DNA from: Natrialba taiwanensis DSM 12281
GTDB taxonomy: Archaea > Halobacteriota > Halobacteria > Halobacteriales > Natrialbaceae
NCBI RefSeq assembly: GCF_000337595.1
Contig: NZ_AOIL01000020.1
Location: 1 to 54,230 of the forward strand
Direction: 5' to 3'
DNA: 54,230 bases
Of the stretch, positions 33,321 to 41,093 are shown piece by piece. The notes below the pieces were generated by a model, which ran no database searches, was not told the origin of the DNA, and saw only the letters and a program-made list of their open reading frames with translations. The first letter of the stretch is position 1. Each line of letters begins with the position of its first letter. The position numbers were made by a program, and so were the translations under genes.

Positions 33321-34247
33321 ATGGCAACCAGAGACATCTACGAGAGCGGATTCGACGAAGACGTCCGAACGGAATCGAGTGCGAACCAGTGTCCCGAGTG
33401 CGACGGACGGGTCACCACGAATGCGGTCGAAACGGTCTGCGAGGACTGTGGGCTGGTCATCGACGAACAGCGTATCGACCACGGGCCGGAGTGGCGGGCG
33501 TACGACGACGAGGAGCACGAGCGAACGGGTGCTCCACTCACTGCGGCCCGCCACGATCGCGGCCTGTCGACAGAGATCGGTCGCGGTACCGACGCGAAGG
33601 GGAACGAGATCTCCGGGCAGAAGCGACGGCGACTCGCGCGGATGCGCCGTGAGCAGACCCGTGGCCGCTGGCGGTCGAAAGCAGAACGGAATCTCGCCCA
33701 CGGATTGGGCGAAGTGCGTCGGTTGGCGAGTGCCCTCGAACTCTCCAATTCGGTCCGCGACCAGGCGTGTCAGCTCTTCCGGAGCGCCCAGAACGAGGAT
33801 CTGCTTCGTGGCAGATCCATCGAGGCCATCGCCGCGGCCAGCGTCTACGGAGCCTGCCGGTGCAACGGCCTCTCGCGGTTAGTGGACGACGTCAGCGAAA
33901 TGGCCCGCGTCGCAGAGTCACAGGTCACGAATGCGTACAAAACGCTGAACGAAGAGCTGAGCCTCCCCGCTGAGCCAGTCTCCCCCAGCATGTTCGTGCC
34001 GCGACTCGCCTCGGACCTCGAGTGTCCGGACGAGATCCGACAGCGGGCCCGAACCCTCGCTGAGCAGGCCGAAGAGCGCGGCGTGACGACGGGCGTCCAT
34101 CCGGCCGGATTCGCTGCGGCCTGCCTCTACAAGGCCGGTCGCGAAGAGGGGCGATGGTTGACGCAATCCGAGGCTGCGGACGTGGCGAACACCTCGAAGG
34201 CGACTGTCCGTGCACACCGGGATACGTTGGAGGAACAGGTCGCCTGA
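33321..34247 (+). CDS. tfb: Transcription initiation factor TFB paralogue
   Basis: 308 residues from ATG 33321. The N-terminus has a zinc ribbon (CPECDGRV and CEDCG near residues 24-45), followed by the B-reader region (EWRAYDDEEHERTGAP) and a basic linker. Two cyclin-like repeats lie at about 120-210 and 220-308 (VYGACRCNGLSRLVDDVSEM, ASVYGA, and AACLYKAGREEGRWLTQSEA). The last helix-turn-helix (TSKATVRAHRDTLEE) is the BRE-contacting part. Archaeal TFB recruits RNA polymerase with TBP; extra plasmid-borne copies can redirect promoter choice. The gene itself is behind hairpin element 6, so it could act on that promoter class. Length is normal for a haloarchaeal TFB. Confidence 0.9.
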   Translation: MATRDIYESGFDEDVRTESSANQCPECDGRVTTNAVETVCEDCGLVIDEQRIDHGPEWRAYDDEEHERTGAPLTAARHDRGLSTEIGRGTDAKGNEISGQKRRRLARMRREQTRGRWRSKAERNLAHGLGEVRRLASALELSNSVRDQACQLFRSAQNEDLLRGRSIEAIAAASVYGACRCNGLSRLVDDVSEMARVAESQVTNAYKTLNEELSLPAEPVSPSMFVPRLASDLECPDEIRQRARTLAEQAEERGVTTGVHPAGFAAACLYKAGREEGRWLTQSEAADVANTSKATVRAHRDTLEEQVA

Positions 34248-34300
34248 CGCAGTCCACTGTCTCTCCGTCTGTACTGCACATCGTTCTATCCACGCTACGA

Positions 34301-34306
34301 TTTAAA
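34301..34306 (+). promoter_or_regulatory. TATA box of double zinc-ribbon protein gene
   Basis: TTTAAA is centred about 38 bases upstream of ATG 34342 and only 18 bases upstream of ATG 34321, so transcription should start near 34329 and the second ATG is favoured. Confidence 0.45.
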
Positions 34307-34341
34307 CACGAAGACGAGCCATGTTCTCTGTAGACTCCGTT

Positions 34342-35238
34342 ATGAACGGTCGTTACTCCGACTTTGAGGAACTGCGGCCGACCGGCGAGGCATCCCACAT
34401 TCCGGACACGAGGCTGGACGACGGGTGTGAAGGTGACCCCCGACGGCAACGCGTCGCGACGAGCGCTGGTAGCTACCCTGATGCGCCGACGGCAGACGAC
34501 AACGAGTGCCGGTCCTGTGGAGCGCCAGTCCCAGACGGCCAGACGAAATGCCGGTTCTGTCTCACCAACCATCTCGGGAGTGACGCCACCAGCACGAACG
34601 AGGCAGCGTCGACGACGTTCCTCGGCATCGTCCACCTGGTCGTCGAGTCGACCACGTTCTACGGCGCCGTCGCGAAGGGCGGCGCCGCGGCGAACCTTCT
34701 CTCTGCCAACGAGGCGGAGCCGGCCGTCGACGACTACACGCTCATCTACGATCTCGACGAGGCGCCGGCGCGCCAGCTGGCCGAGCAATGGCCCTCACTT
34801 CCCGACGCGGTACAGGTGTCGTCAGCGGAGGGAGAGCGGCTTCTCAGTGCCGCCCGTGACCGGACTGGGTGGCACGGGCAGGAAGCGTCGGAGCGTCAGG
34901 AGCAGGCCCCGACGCGGCTCTACGACCAACGTGGGGACGGCATCCGCGACGCGTCGCGTCTCGACGCGGTCCTCAACAACGCCGACGATGCGGTGTGGCT
35001 GGTTCCAGCGATGGGGCTGACCGAATCCGCTGGCGAGGCTGCGGCTGATCGCCAGGTGTCGTCGGTACCGACGACTCATGAACTCGACTGTCAAAACTGT
35101 GAACGGGCGACCGACCATCGATTCAAGACCCACGAGTCGGTCCCGGATGAGGCGTGGACGGGGCAACCGATCTGGGAGTGCCGGGTGTGTGGCTCAGCTC
35201 GCTACGGACCCAGCAAAGCGGGTCAGGACTTGTCTTAA
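34342..35238 (+). CDS. Hypothetical protein with two zinc ribbons
   Basis: 298 residues from ATG 34342 (ATG 34321 is excluded by the TATA position). Residues 50-75 hold CRSCGAPVPDGQTKCRFCLTNH, a short zinc ribbon, then an alpha/beta domain (STTFLGIVHLVVESTTFYGA, DDYTLIYDLDEAPARQLAEQ), and the C-terminus has a second set of CxxC motifs (CQNCERATDHRF and CRVCGSARYG). The combination of a central mixed domain with flanking zinc ribbons is frequent in haloarchaeal plasmid proteins; I do not know the function. The stop codon lies within the left arm of the inverted repeat at 35235-35276. Confidence 0.7.
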   Translation: MNGRYSDFEELRPTGEASHIPDTRLDDGCEGDPRRQRVATSAGSYPDAPTADDNECRSCGAPVPDGQTKCRFCLTNHLGSDATSTNEAASTTFLGIVHLVVESTTFYGAVAKGGAAANLLSANEAEPAVDDYTLIYDLDEAPARQLAEQWPSLPDAVQVSSAEGERLLSAARDRTGWHGQEASERQEQAPTRLYDQRGDGIRDASRLDAVLNNADDAVWLVPAMGLTESAGEAAADRQVSSVPTTHELDCQNCERATDHRFKTHESVPDEAWTGQPIWECRVCGSARYGPSKAGQDLS

Positions 35239-35276
35239 CCAACATAGCGACACAGTAACACACCAATGTTGGTTAA
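35235..35276. repeat. 11-base inverted repeat with 20-base spacer
   Basis: TTAACCAACAT (35235-35245) and ATGTTGGTTAA (35266-35276) are perfectly complementary. The left arm includes the stop of the preceding gene. The wide spacer suits either a dimeric operator for the following small gene or a transcription-ending hairpin without a T-tract. Confidence 0.6.
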
Positions 35277-35350
35277 CGAGCAGGCCCAGTCCGGCAGCTA
35301 CCCGCAGCCGGAGAGGTTTCTCTGCGCCGTGAATCGGCGAGGCGCTTCAC

Positions 35351-35539
35351 ATGGATCCACGCAACACACCCGGATATCGCCTGCATCGGTCACTCACCAA
35401 TCTCAAGCGCATCGAGACGGCCGGACTCGACGACGCAGATCAGGAGCGGATCGAGGCAGCGAGAGCTCTCCTGCAAGACGTGAGTCTGCTCTCCCAGCCG
35501 GAACACAGCGGGGACGTCGGAACACAGATCGAGTCCTGA
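35351..35539 (+). CDS. 62-residue conserved small acidic protein
   Basis: 62 residues from ATG 35351: MDPRNTPGYRLHRSLTNLKR, then a helical hairpin (LDDADQERIEAARALLQDV) and an acidic tail. It is a typical small helical haloarchaeal protein and may pair with a partner through its helices. It lies between the inverted repeat at 35235-35276 and hairpin element 7. No function known. Confidence 0.6.
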   Translation: MDPRNTPGYRLHRSLTNLKRIETAGLDDADQERIEAARALLQDVSLLSQPEHSGDVGTQIES

Positions 35540-35582
35540 GCGGCGTTATAACGAGGAATTCGGGTGTCTCGCTCCGGAGGCT

Positions 35583-35612
35583 GTTTATTGCCCCCCAGAA
35601 GGGGTGCGGGGG
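35583..35612 (+). promoter_or_regulatory. Hairpin promoter element, copy 7
   Basis: GTTTATTGCCCCCCAGAAGG followed by GGTGCGGGGG. CCCCC (35591-35595) pairs with GGGGG (35608-35612). It is 21 bases upstream of the first TnpB-like gene. Confidence 0.65.
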
Positions 35613-35633
35613 AGAGAACCCCGAGGCCAACAG

Positions 35634-37442
35634 ATGACCCACCTCACTGAACAATTCCATATTCCCAGAGAGTATCACGCCGCCTGTTCCCGAATCCTAG
35701 AGATCGGGCAACGTCATCTCCGTCGATTGCTTGAGGAAGAATACTGGCGAGACAGGCACCTCGAAGCGATTCAGTCCCGCGATAGCAACGACCACACCTA
35801 CGTTCGAGACGACGAGTACGAGCCGTTCGAGGACACGGACGCATACCTCTACAACCGATTCAAGCGATGTATCTACCATCGTGTTACTCGGATTCTAAAA
35901 GCTCATCGTGAGAAGTACCGTGCCTTCCGGTTCATCGTCGACACTGTCGAGGAACGAAAAATCAGGCGGATTGGATGGCAGCAGCTTCGAAGCCGCCTAT
36001 TCGATAGTGGAGACTCACCGTACATCCAGTGGAGCAATATCGAAACCGTCGTCGAGCAGCTAAACAATCATTACGACCGGCATGGTCGATTTCCTGAAGC
36101 ATACACGGACCTCGTCGACTGTCCCCAGCCCGACGCCACGGTTCCCTTTGGCCCGGACAGCCGTGGAGACATCCACGAGGTCCAAGCCGCGGACGGAGAC
36201 GTCGTGGTGATGCTGAAGGCGCCGGATTCGCTATCGCCCAACTCGTATGCCGACTGGACAGAGCACGAAATACGGTTCCCAGCCCACCAACGGTTCAACG
36301 AGATGCTTGAGGCAGGGGAGCTGAAAGCGCCGACACTGCATTCCTCCGAACACGGCTATACGCTGGACGTGCCAGTGGATATTCCCGAGACCCCCGTTGA
36401 CACCACTTCCGACCGTGTTCTCGCTGTGGATCTCGGCGTGAAAAAGCAGGCGACTGCGGTTGTGCTGGAAGGGTCTGAAGACGGGAAGGAGGAATCCCAG
36501 ATCGCGCCACCCAACTTCGTCGACCACCACGCGAAGGACAAACTGTTTCGAGTGAAAGCCGACGCCGAGGGCATAGACAGCCGCCTTGCCGAACTCCGCC
36601 AACAGGGCAAGAGCCATACCGAGCAGTTCGCTCACCTCCTCAACGAATATCGCCGGACGCGACGGAAGGAGCGGCGTCTCCGCGACCAGATTCAGCACGA
36701 TGTAGCAAATCAGCTGGTGTGGCTCGCGGCCGTTCACGAGTGCGAGACGCTCGTCCTCGAGTCGCTAGGGCAGTTTGAGGCCGAAGGCACGGATGGCGTG
36801 ACCGCATGGAGCATCTCGACGTGGGCCCATGGGAAGCTGCTGGAACGGATTAGGTACAAAAGTGACCTCCTTGGGATCGATGTCGAGGCGGTGAATCCTT
36901 GGGGGACATCACGATACTGTCCGCGGTGTGGCGAACGTGGCAAGACCGTGAAGGCCCCAACCGACCACACTGAGCTGCGCAACGGCGGCCACTTCTACTG
37001 TCCCAGCTGTGGGTATGAGTGCGACCGTGATGTTGTCGGTGCGATCAACGTCGGACGGAAACACCTCGCTGAAAGTCGGATGGAAACAGCGAATCCCTGT
37101 GTCTACACGGCGCAGGGAAATCACGCCAGCTTTCCATCACGCCCCACCTGCGAGCGTGTCCGTTCTGAGGCCGGCACGGAGGATCCAGAACCCGTGTCGG
37201 TGCCTGGCGTTCAGTCCGCGGCCAACAGTGAACAGGATTCGGCGAGTGGCCGTCAGACCCGATTGTCCGAGTACCGTTCTTCGTCCCTCAGTACGACACG
37301 AAGCCGGGCAGAGGGAGGACTGCAACAAAATCAGAGCAGGAAGACGGGACTGCGGTGTCCCAGCGGGAGCATTACGAAGGAGTGCTTGCTCGCCAGCACG
37401 ACAGATTCCCACGAGGTGCTTCCAAATCCTGCCGAAAATTAG
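35634..37442 (+). CDS. tnpB: TnpB-like RNA-guided nuclease, long form, without TnpA
   Basis: 602 residues from ATG 35634. The first 250 residues are a helical recognition part. The RuvC fold has motif I VLAVDLGVKKQAT (Asp near 264), motif II ETLVLESLGQFE (Glu near 375) and motif III ECDRDVVGAINVGRKH (Asp near 463), so the catalytic D-E-D appears complete. A zinc ribbon (CPRCGERG near 428 and CPSCGYEC near 456) interrupts the fold, as in TnpB and Cas12. TnpB cuts DNA guided by an RNA from the element's right end. It has about 120 additional residues after the RuvC core, hydrophilic and Ser-rich. No TnpA lies nearby, and it is driven by hairpin element 7 like unrelated genes, so it may be a domesticated nuclease. 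Confidence 0.8.
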   Translation: MTHLTEQFHIPREYHAACSRILEIGQRHLRRLLEEEYWRDRHLEAIQSRDSNDHTYVRDDEYEPFEDTDAYLYNRFKRCIYHRVTRILKAHREKYRAFRFIVDTVEERKIRRIGWQQLRSRLFDSGDSPYIQWSNIETVVEQLNNHYDRHGRFPEAYTDLVDCPQPDATVPFGPDSRGDIHEVQAADGDVVVMLKAPDSLSPNSYADWTEHEIRFPAHQRFNEMLEAGELKAPTLHSSEHGYTLDVPVDIPETPVDTTSDRVLAVDLGVKKQATAVVLEGSEDGKEESQIAPPNFVDHHAKDKLFRVKADAEGIDSRLAELRQQGKSHTEQFAHLLNEYRRTRRKERRLRDQIQHDVANQLVWLAAVHECETLVLESLGQFEAEGTDGVTAWSISTWAHGKLLERIRYKSDLLGIDVEAVNPWGTSRYCPRCGERGKTVKAPTDHTELRNGGHFYCPSCGYECDRDVVGAINVGRKHLAESRMETANPCVYTAQGNHASFPSRPTCERVRSEAGTEDPEPVSVPGVQSAANSEQDSASGRQTRLSEYRSSSLSTTRSRAEGGLQQNQSRKTGLRCPSGSITKECLLASTTDSHEVLPNPAEN

Positions 37443-37740
37443 AACGGCTACGATGACTTTGAGGTGAACGATACTTGTGGAGTTCCGGGGTTACGAGGGT
37501 GGAATCATGAACCACGAGTTCTTACGAGAACTCGCCACCACATCGAGGCTGACAAAGAACTCCATATCCAGGCAACAGGGTCCACAAAACGTCTCCTCCC
37601 CTGTTCGTGAAGCGGTACGCCGATCGCGGCGGGTACGCATTCGTCAGCCTATGCGACTGGCTTTATTTCCTACTCATAGACCCTCTTTACCCCCAGAATC
37701 GGTAGATTCTACACGTGTGTTTCATATCGAACCTGGATGT
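37443..37740 (+). other. Non-coding stretch behind TnpB, possible guide-RNA end
   Basis: No convincing gene occurs in these 298 bases. CGAGTTCT-TACG-AGAACTCG (37515-37534) is a perfect 8-base hairpin and AGAATC-GGTA-GATTCT (near 37697-37712) a second. Because TnpB guide RNAs are made from the 3' end of the gene and the following bases, the region around 37443-37540 is where one would look for it, but no boundary sequence is obvious. Confidence 0.35.
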
Positions 37741-38208
37741 CTACCGTTCTCGGGCGATCGACGATGACTCTGAAGGGAGTCGCGGACCGCCACAGACCGC
37801 ATTGAAGTACACTTGTTCCGCGTGAATCGAACGGTTCTCTACGTCGGCTAACAGACATACCTCCTCCCCCTGATGATTCTGCAAAGCACTCATATTGAAC
37901 TGACCAAAGCAGGCGAGCGTTGATTCGTTCAGCACGGTTGCCTTGTAACACCGCTGTACGTCCGTGTGGTTCGTCATTGTGACCGGAACAACGGTGTCGT
38001 TGCCCTGCTCAACATACACCGTGTCGGCTTCAACGCGGGCAGCTGTTCCGGACAGCCAGAACGACGCAGACTCTAGGGGCTGGACGGAGTTTTCTGACGC
38101 AGTGTGGGGTGTCTGTGCTGGTGGTGACGTCGGGGAGGCCACGGAGCCAATACAGCCCGAGAGAAGGACGAGTGTTACGAGGGCGAACGTTTGGAGTCGA
38201 GGTCGCAT
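37741..38208 (-). CDS. Small secreted lipoprotein
   Basis: 155 residues from the ATG at 38208. Residues 1-20 are a signal peptide (RPRLQTFALVTLVLLSGCIG) with lipobox LLSGC; this one lacks a twin-arginine motif, so Sec export is likely. A Ser/Thr/Pro linker follows, then a beta-rich domain with four Cys (QRCYKATVLNESTLACFGQF, VCLLADVENRS, NAVCGG) that could form two disulfides. It faces the minus-strand regulator at 38311-38886, which is 103 bases upstream in the same direction, and could be under its control. Function unknown. Confidence 0.7.
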   Translation of the reverse strand: MRPRLQTFALVTLVLLSGCIGSVASPTSPPAQTPHTASENSVQPLESASFWLSGTAARVEADTVYVEQGNDTVVPVTMTNHTDVQRCYKATVLNESTLACFGQFNMSALQNHQGEEVCLLADVENRSIHAEQVYFNAVCGGPRLPSESSSIARER

Positions 38209-38310
38209 ATGTGAGAAGTGGTTAGTCTACTGGATAATGGTCTTGCCCGGACAAATGGCTCTTTGAGCGGCAGTTTGAGAACCACCCAAGCGAGAAGTGG
38301 AGTGGCCAGC

Positions 38311-38886
38311 TTAGGTTCGAAACCAGGTCCAGCCAGCAACTAGAATCAGTCCGACTGCGAATACGACGAGACCAGCCGGGAGCCCCCAAAGGGGGTCCGG
38401 CTGGTTCATCTCCGGACCGGGTCCAGTAAAGGTTACTTCGACAGTCGTCGCCCGGATGCGTGTGACGATCCACTGGGCGAGGAGACTCAATACGCCGATG
38501 ATGCCGACGACACCCAGTACGTCCTTTAGCTGCTCGCTCGACATCGGCTTCGTCTCGGAGGACTGTGCCACAAGTATCAGTGGATCATGCGTAGGGCCGT
38601 AGAGCGTCATCTGATTGCCCGACTCCGCGTGCGCAGTTCCGACGTCCATAATTATTCCTGCCGTCTCCAGTTTCCCAAGATGGTATTGCACGTTCTGGAG
38701 TGAGGTGTCGACGTAATCAGCGAGTTCCGAGGCAGTTCGTGGCTCCTGATAGATGGCGGCGGTAACGTCACGTGCGGTATTAGATGCTAATGCCTCGCAC
38801 ACTGGATCGGCGGCATCATCACCGATCTCAATCAGTTGCTCTTCTGCTGGATTTTCACGTGTGGAAAAAGAAAAGATTCGGCTCAT
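38311..38886 (-). CDS. ArsR-type winged-helix regulator with C-terminal membrane helices
   Basis: 191 residues. The first 100 residues are a winged helix of ArsR type (VCEALASNTARDVTAAIYQE, TASELADYVDTSLQNVQYHL, GKLETAGIIMDVG), with HTH near residues 45-75. Two hydrophobic helices follow (LGVVGIIGVLSLLAQWIVTR near 125-145 and LPAGLVVFAVGLILVAGWTW near 170-190). HTH proteins with a membrane tail are common in haloarchaea and probably sense envelope signals. The start ATG at 38886 is followed by good helix-rich sequence. The target may be the lipoprotein gene downstream. Confidence 0.75.
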   Translation of the reverse strand: MSRIFSFSTRENPAEEQLIEIGDDAADPVCEALASNTARDVTAAIYQEPRTASELADYVDTSLQNVQYHLGKLETAGIIMDVGTAHAESGNQMTLYGPTHDPLILVAQSSETKPMSSEQLKDVLGVVGIIGVLSLLAQWIVTRIRATTVEVTFTGPGPEMNQPDPLWGLPAGLVVFAVGLILVAGWTWFRT

Positions 38887-39171
38887 CGTGGGCTGTGCGT
38901 CTGTACTACCTAGGTTCGGATAATCATAATGACCAGTTCAATCGTTCTTTTAGTAGCCTGAATTCCCGCGATATATCTTCAGTTGCATTCCAAAATCCGC
39001 CTCAGTTCCCTCGTGCGGTGATTCGCAATTCGTCCGCGGTGTCACTGTATGTTCTGATGTGGTTAGCAGGCCACGGCTGAGAGGAATCAAAACGGTCACA
39101 GATGACTCAGACACCACTACTGCTCGCGATCGCCCTCGACGATCAAACTCACGACCCGATCGACGAGTAGC

Positions 39172-39200
39172 GTTGTTCGTCCCCCGGGAGGGGTGCGGGG
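39172..39200 (+). promoter_or_regulatory. Hairpin promoter element, copy 8
   Basis: GTTGTTCGTCCCCCGGGAGG then GGTGCGGGG. CCCC (39181-39184) pairs with GGGG (39197-39200). The box is a weaker match (GTTGTTC). It lies 37 bases upstream of ATG 39238. Confidence 0.55.
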
Positions 39201-39237
39201 CGATCCAGTCGCGGTCGCCCCGTGAGGTGATTGCTCG

Positions 39238-39900
39238 ATGGGACACCGCGCACTCGTTGCGTACGAACGCACGGACGGACAGTACACGCTCCACTACAGC
39301 CATTGGGGCGCAGCGAACCTGAAGCTCAAGCACCGAATCTCGGCTGAGTCGCCATTCGGTGGCGACGACACCGACTCCAAGTGGGCGAAACAGCTCCTCG
39401 CAGAGCTTGCCGATGGCCTCGAGGCAGATGCCGTCGACGGCTACCTCGGTGGCGAGGATCGACCGTCGACGGTCGTCGAGCCGAAGCCCCGCGCCACCGG
39501 GCTCACCCTCGACGAGATCGTCGCTGACCATCTCGACTACCTCCACCACGAGGCGTTCTTCGTGGTGTCGACGACGTTCGAGGTGACCGCCTATCGGACG
39601 CTGTGGTTCGGGCTCCAGTACGACTCGGAGACGGTCGAACAGGGAGAGACAGTCGGGAACGGCGCGCTCGCGACGGTGCGCTGGTACGACGGCGAGCCGG
39701 TCGGCGACGGCCACCTGCAGGGCCAGTTCGCGGCCCTCAAAGACGTCGTCGGCGACATGCTCGACAAGGGCGTCTTCACGCCGTCGACGGCGAGGCAGTA
39801 CCTGAAACGGAAGCTGGCCGAGCGAGTCGGAGACCGACAGGAGCTGCTCATTCCGACCGGAGAATTACCCTTCGAGAAGGCGAGTCTCAGCAAGCCGTAA
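39238..39900 (+). CDS. Conserved haloarchaeal protein (DUF6735-like)
   Basis: 220 residues from ATG 39238 (MGHRALVAYERTDGQYTLHY). The N-terminal 60 residues (YSHWGAANLKLKHRISAESP) and the middle (LDEIVADHLDYLHHEAFFVV, TAYRTLWFGLQYDSE) are characteristic of a family I recall from haloarchaeal plasmids and proviruses under DUF6735; I could not verify the number. It ends in a helical segment (TPSTARQYLKRKLAERVGDR). No catalytic motif is clear. Its promoter is hairpin element 8 and it is followed 37 bases later by a small acidic protein gene. Confidence 0.65.
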   Translation: MGHRALVAYERTDGQYTLHYSHWGAANLKLKHRISAESPFGGDDTDSKWAKQLLAELADGLEADAVDGYLGGEDRPSTVVEPKPRATGLTLDEIVADHLDYLHHEAFFVVSTTFEVTAYRTLWFGLQYDSETVEQGETVGNGALATVRWYDGEPVGDGHLQGQFAALKDVVGDMLDKGVFTPSTARQYLKRKLAERVGDRQELLIPTGELPFEKASLSKP

Positions 39901-39937
39901 CACCACTTCCTTAGTGGATCCCGGGAAACACCCAAGT

Positions 39938-40222
39938 ATGTCAAATCAGCCTAAAGACGGTGTTCGTGTTTGGCTTGTCGAGCGGACGTACTCCGATGAC
40001 GAACAGAATCTGATCATCCTCACCTACGCAACACCCGATGGCGAACAGTACTATCGGAAGGAACGAGCACTAACCTCATTCACCGACGTCCGAGATACGA
40101 CGGCAGCAGTCGACGCTGAACCCGACAATCTCGGCACGGTCGATGACCCCGACCTCCAGGAACAATACGCGGCCGAAGCGCAGCGAATGCAGGAGGTCCA
40201 CGACCCGGACGACGTGATCTGA
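39938..40222 (+). CDS. Hypothetical acidic 94-residue protein
   Basis: 94 residues from ATG 39938 (MSNQPKDGVRVWLVERTYSD). The first half is a small beta-sheet (VRVWLVERTYSDDEQNLIIL, YATPDGEQYYRKER) with a WLVER motif seen in other haloarchaeal accessory proteins; the second half is acidic and helical (AAEAQRMQEVHDPDD). A hairpin CCACT-TCCTT-AGTGG (39902-39916) lies between the preceding stop and this gene. Function unknown; cotranscription with the preceding gene is likely. Confidence 0.6.
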   Translation: MSNQPKDGVRVWLVERTYSDDEQNLIILTYATPDGEQYYRKERALTSFTDVRDTTAAVDAEPDNLGTVDDPDLQEQYAAEAQRMQEVHDPDDVI

Positions 40223-40283
40223 TACCCGCCAGTAGACATCGCCCCGGGCCATGGGTTATGTCGTAGGAGGCCGTACACAGGGT

Positions 40284-41033
40284 ATGCGCGAACTCGTCTT
40301 CGCCCTCGAATACGAGCCGGGCTGTAACCGGGTGGCGGACGCCCTCGCCGACCACCCCGACGCCCGTGTCCGCTCGCTCTCGCTGCACGCCACTGCCGAG
40401 CGTCTCTGGCGGGTCGACCACGCCACCGGAACTCCTGAGGCGCTCGACGCCATCGAGGACGCCTTTCTCACCGGCGACTACTACGCTGACTGTCTCGCCA
40501 CCGAGGACTGTGGCGCCACACAGACGACTCGTGTGCTGGATCGGACGGACGACACGCTCATCCTCTACTCCGACTGGGAGCGCACTCCGACCTGCGCCTC
40601 AGTTCCCCATATCGCTCGCGATCACCTCGGCGACGGCGTCTTGTTCGAGACCCGTCACGAGGGGCGCCACTACACGTGGCGACTCATCCACTCCGGCGAT
40701 GGTGACGTGGCGGCGTTCTTCGACGCTCTCGAAGTCGCCGTGGGGGAGTGTGCACAAATGGAGATGCTCCGCACAGCGGACACAACAACATCAGCTGGGG
40801 GACGCGACGGGACACCGAGCGGCCTACCGCCAGCCCAAGAGGCCGCTCTTCAGGCTGCGGTTGAACACGGCTATTACGAGTCGCCCCGCGAGGTCGACGT
40901 CGGCGAGCTCGCCGGGCATCTCGACGTGCCACGGTCAACACTCACCTACCGACTCCGTCGGGCGGAAGAACATTTGGCGAAGCAACATGTCGCCGGCGAG
41001 CGGGTAGCTGAAGAACGGCTGGCATCACACTGA
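40284..41033 (+). CDS. HTH-10 (bacterio-opsin activator-like) regulator, probably of the Zn/Cd ATPase
   Basis: 249 residues from ATG 40284. The N-terminal 190 residues form the sensory part typical of this family, with several Cys and His (EYEPGCNRVADALADHP, YADCLATEDCGATQ, ERTPTCASVP, VGECAQMEML). The C-terminal 55 residues are a clear HTH-10: LPPAQEAALQAAVEHGYYES, PREVDVGELAGHLDVPRSTL, TYRLRRAEEHLAKQ. Such proteins activate or repress neighbouring genes in haloarchaea. Its cysteines and its position 60 bases before the P-type ATPase gene, with a perfect palindrome between, make it the likely metal-responsive regulator of that pump. Confidence 0.85.
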   Translation: MRELVFALEYEPGCNRVADALADHPDARVRSLSLHATAERLWRVDHATGTPEALDAIEDAFLTGDYYADCLATEDCGATQTTRVLDRTDDTLILYSDWERTPTCASVPHIARDHLGDGVLFETRHEGRHYTWRLIHSGDGDVAAFFDALEVAVGECAQMEMLRTADTTTSAGGRDGTPSGLPPAQEAALQAAVEHGYYESPREVDVGELAGHLDVPRSTLTYRLRRAEEHLAKQHVAGERVAEERLASH

Positions 41034-41042
41034 CGCCAGTAG

Positions 41043-41056
41043 TTGGAATATTCCAA
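41043..41056. promoter_or_regulatory. 14-base palindromic operator before zntA-like gene
   Basis: TTGGAATATTCCAA is a perfect palindrome 37 bases upstream of ATG 41094, overlapping the A/T-rich AATATTCCAATAAAG stretch that can serve as TATA box. A dimeric regulator bound here would control RNA polymerase access to the metal-pump gene. Confidence 0.7.
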
Positions 41057-41093
41057 TAAAGACCTATCGAACTCCCGCTCCTACCGTGAAGTG

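Noticed and set aside
37676-37715. CTTTACCCCCAGAATCGGTA as a further hairpin promoter element
   Set aside because: The C-run has no matching G-run behind it and no + strand gene follows; only the AGAATC/GATTCT repeat is real.
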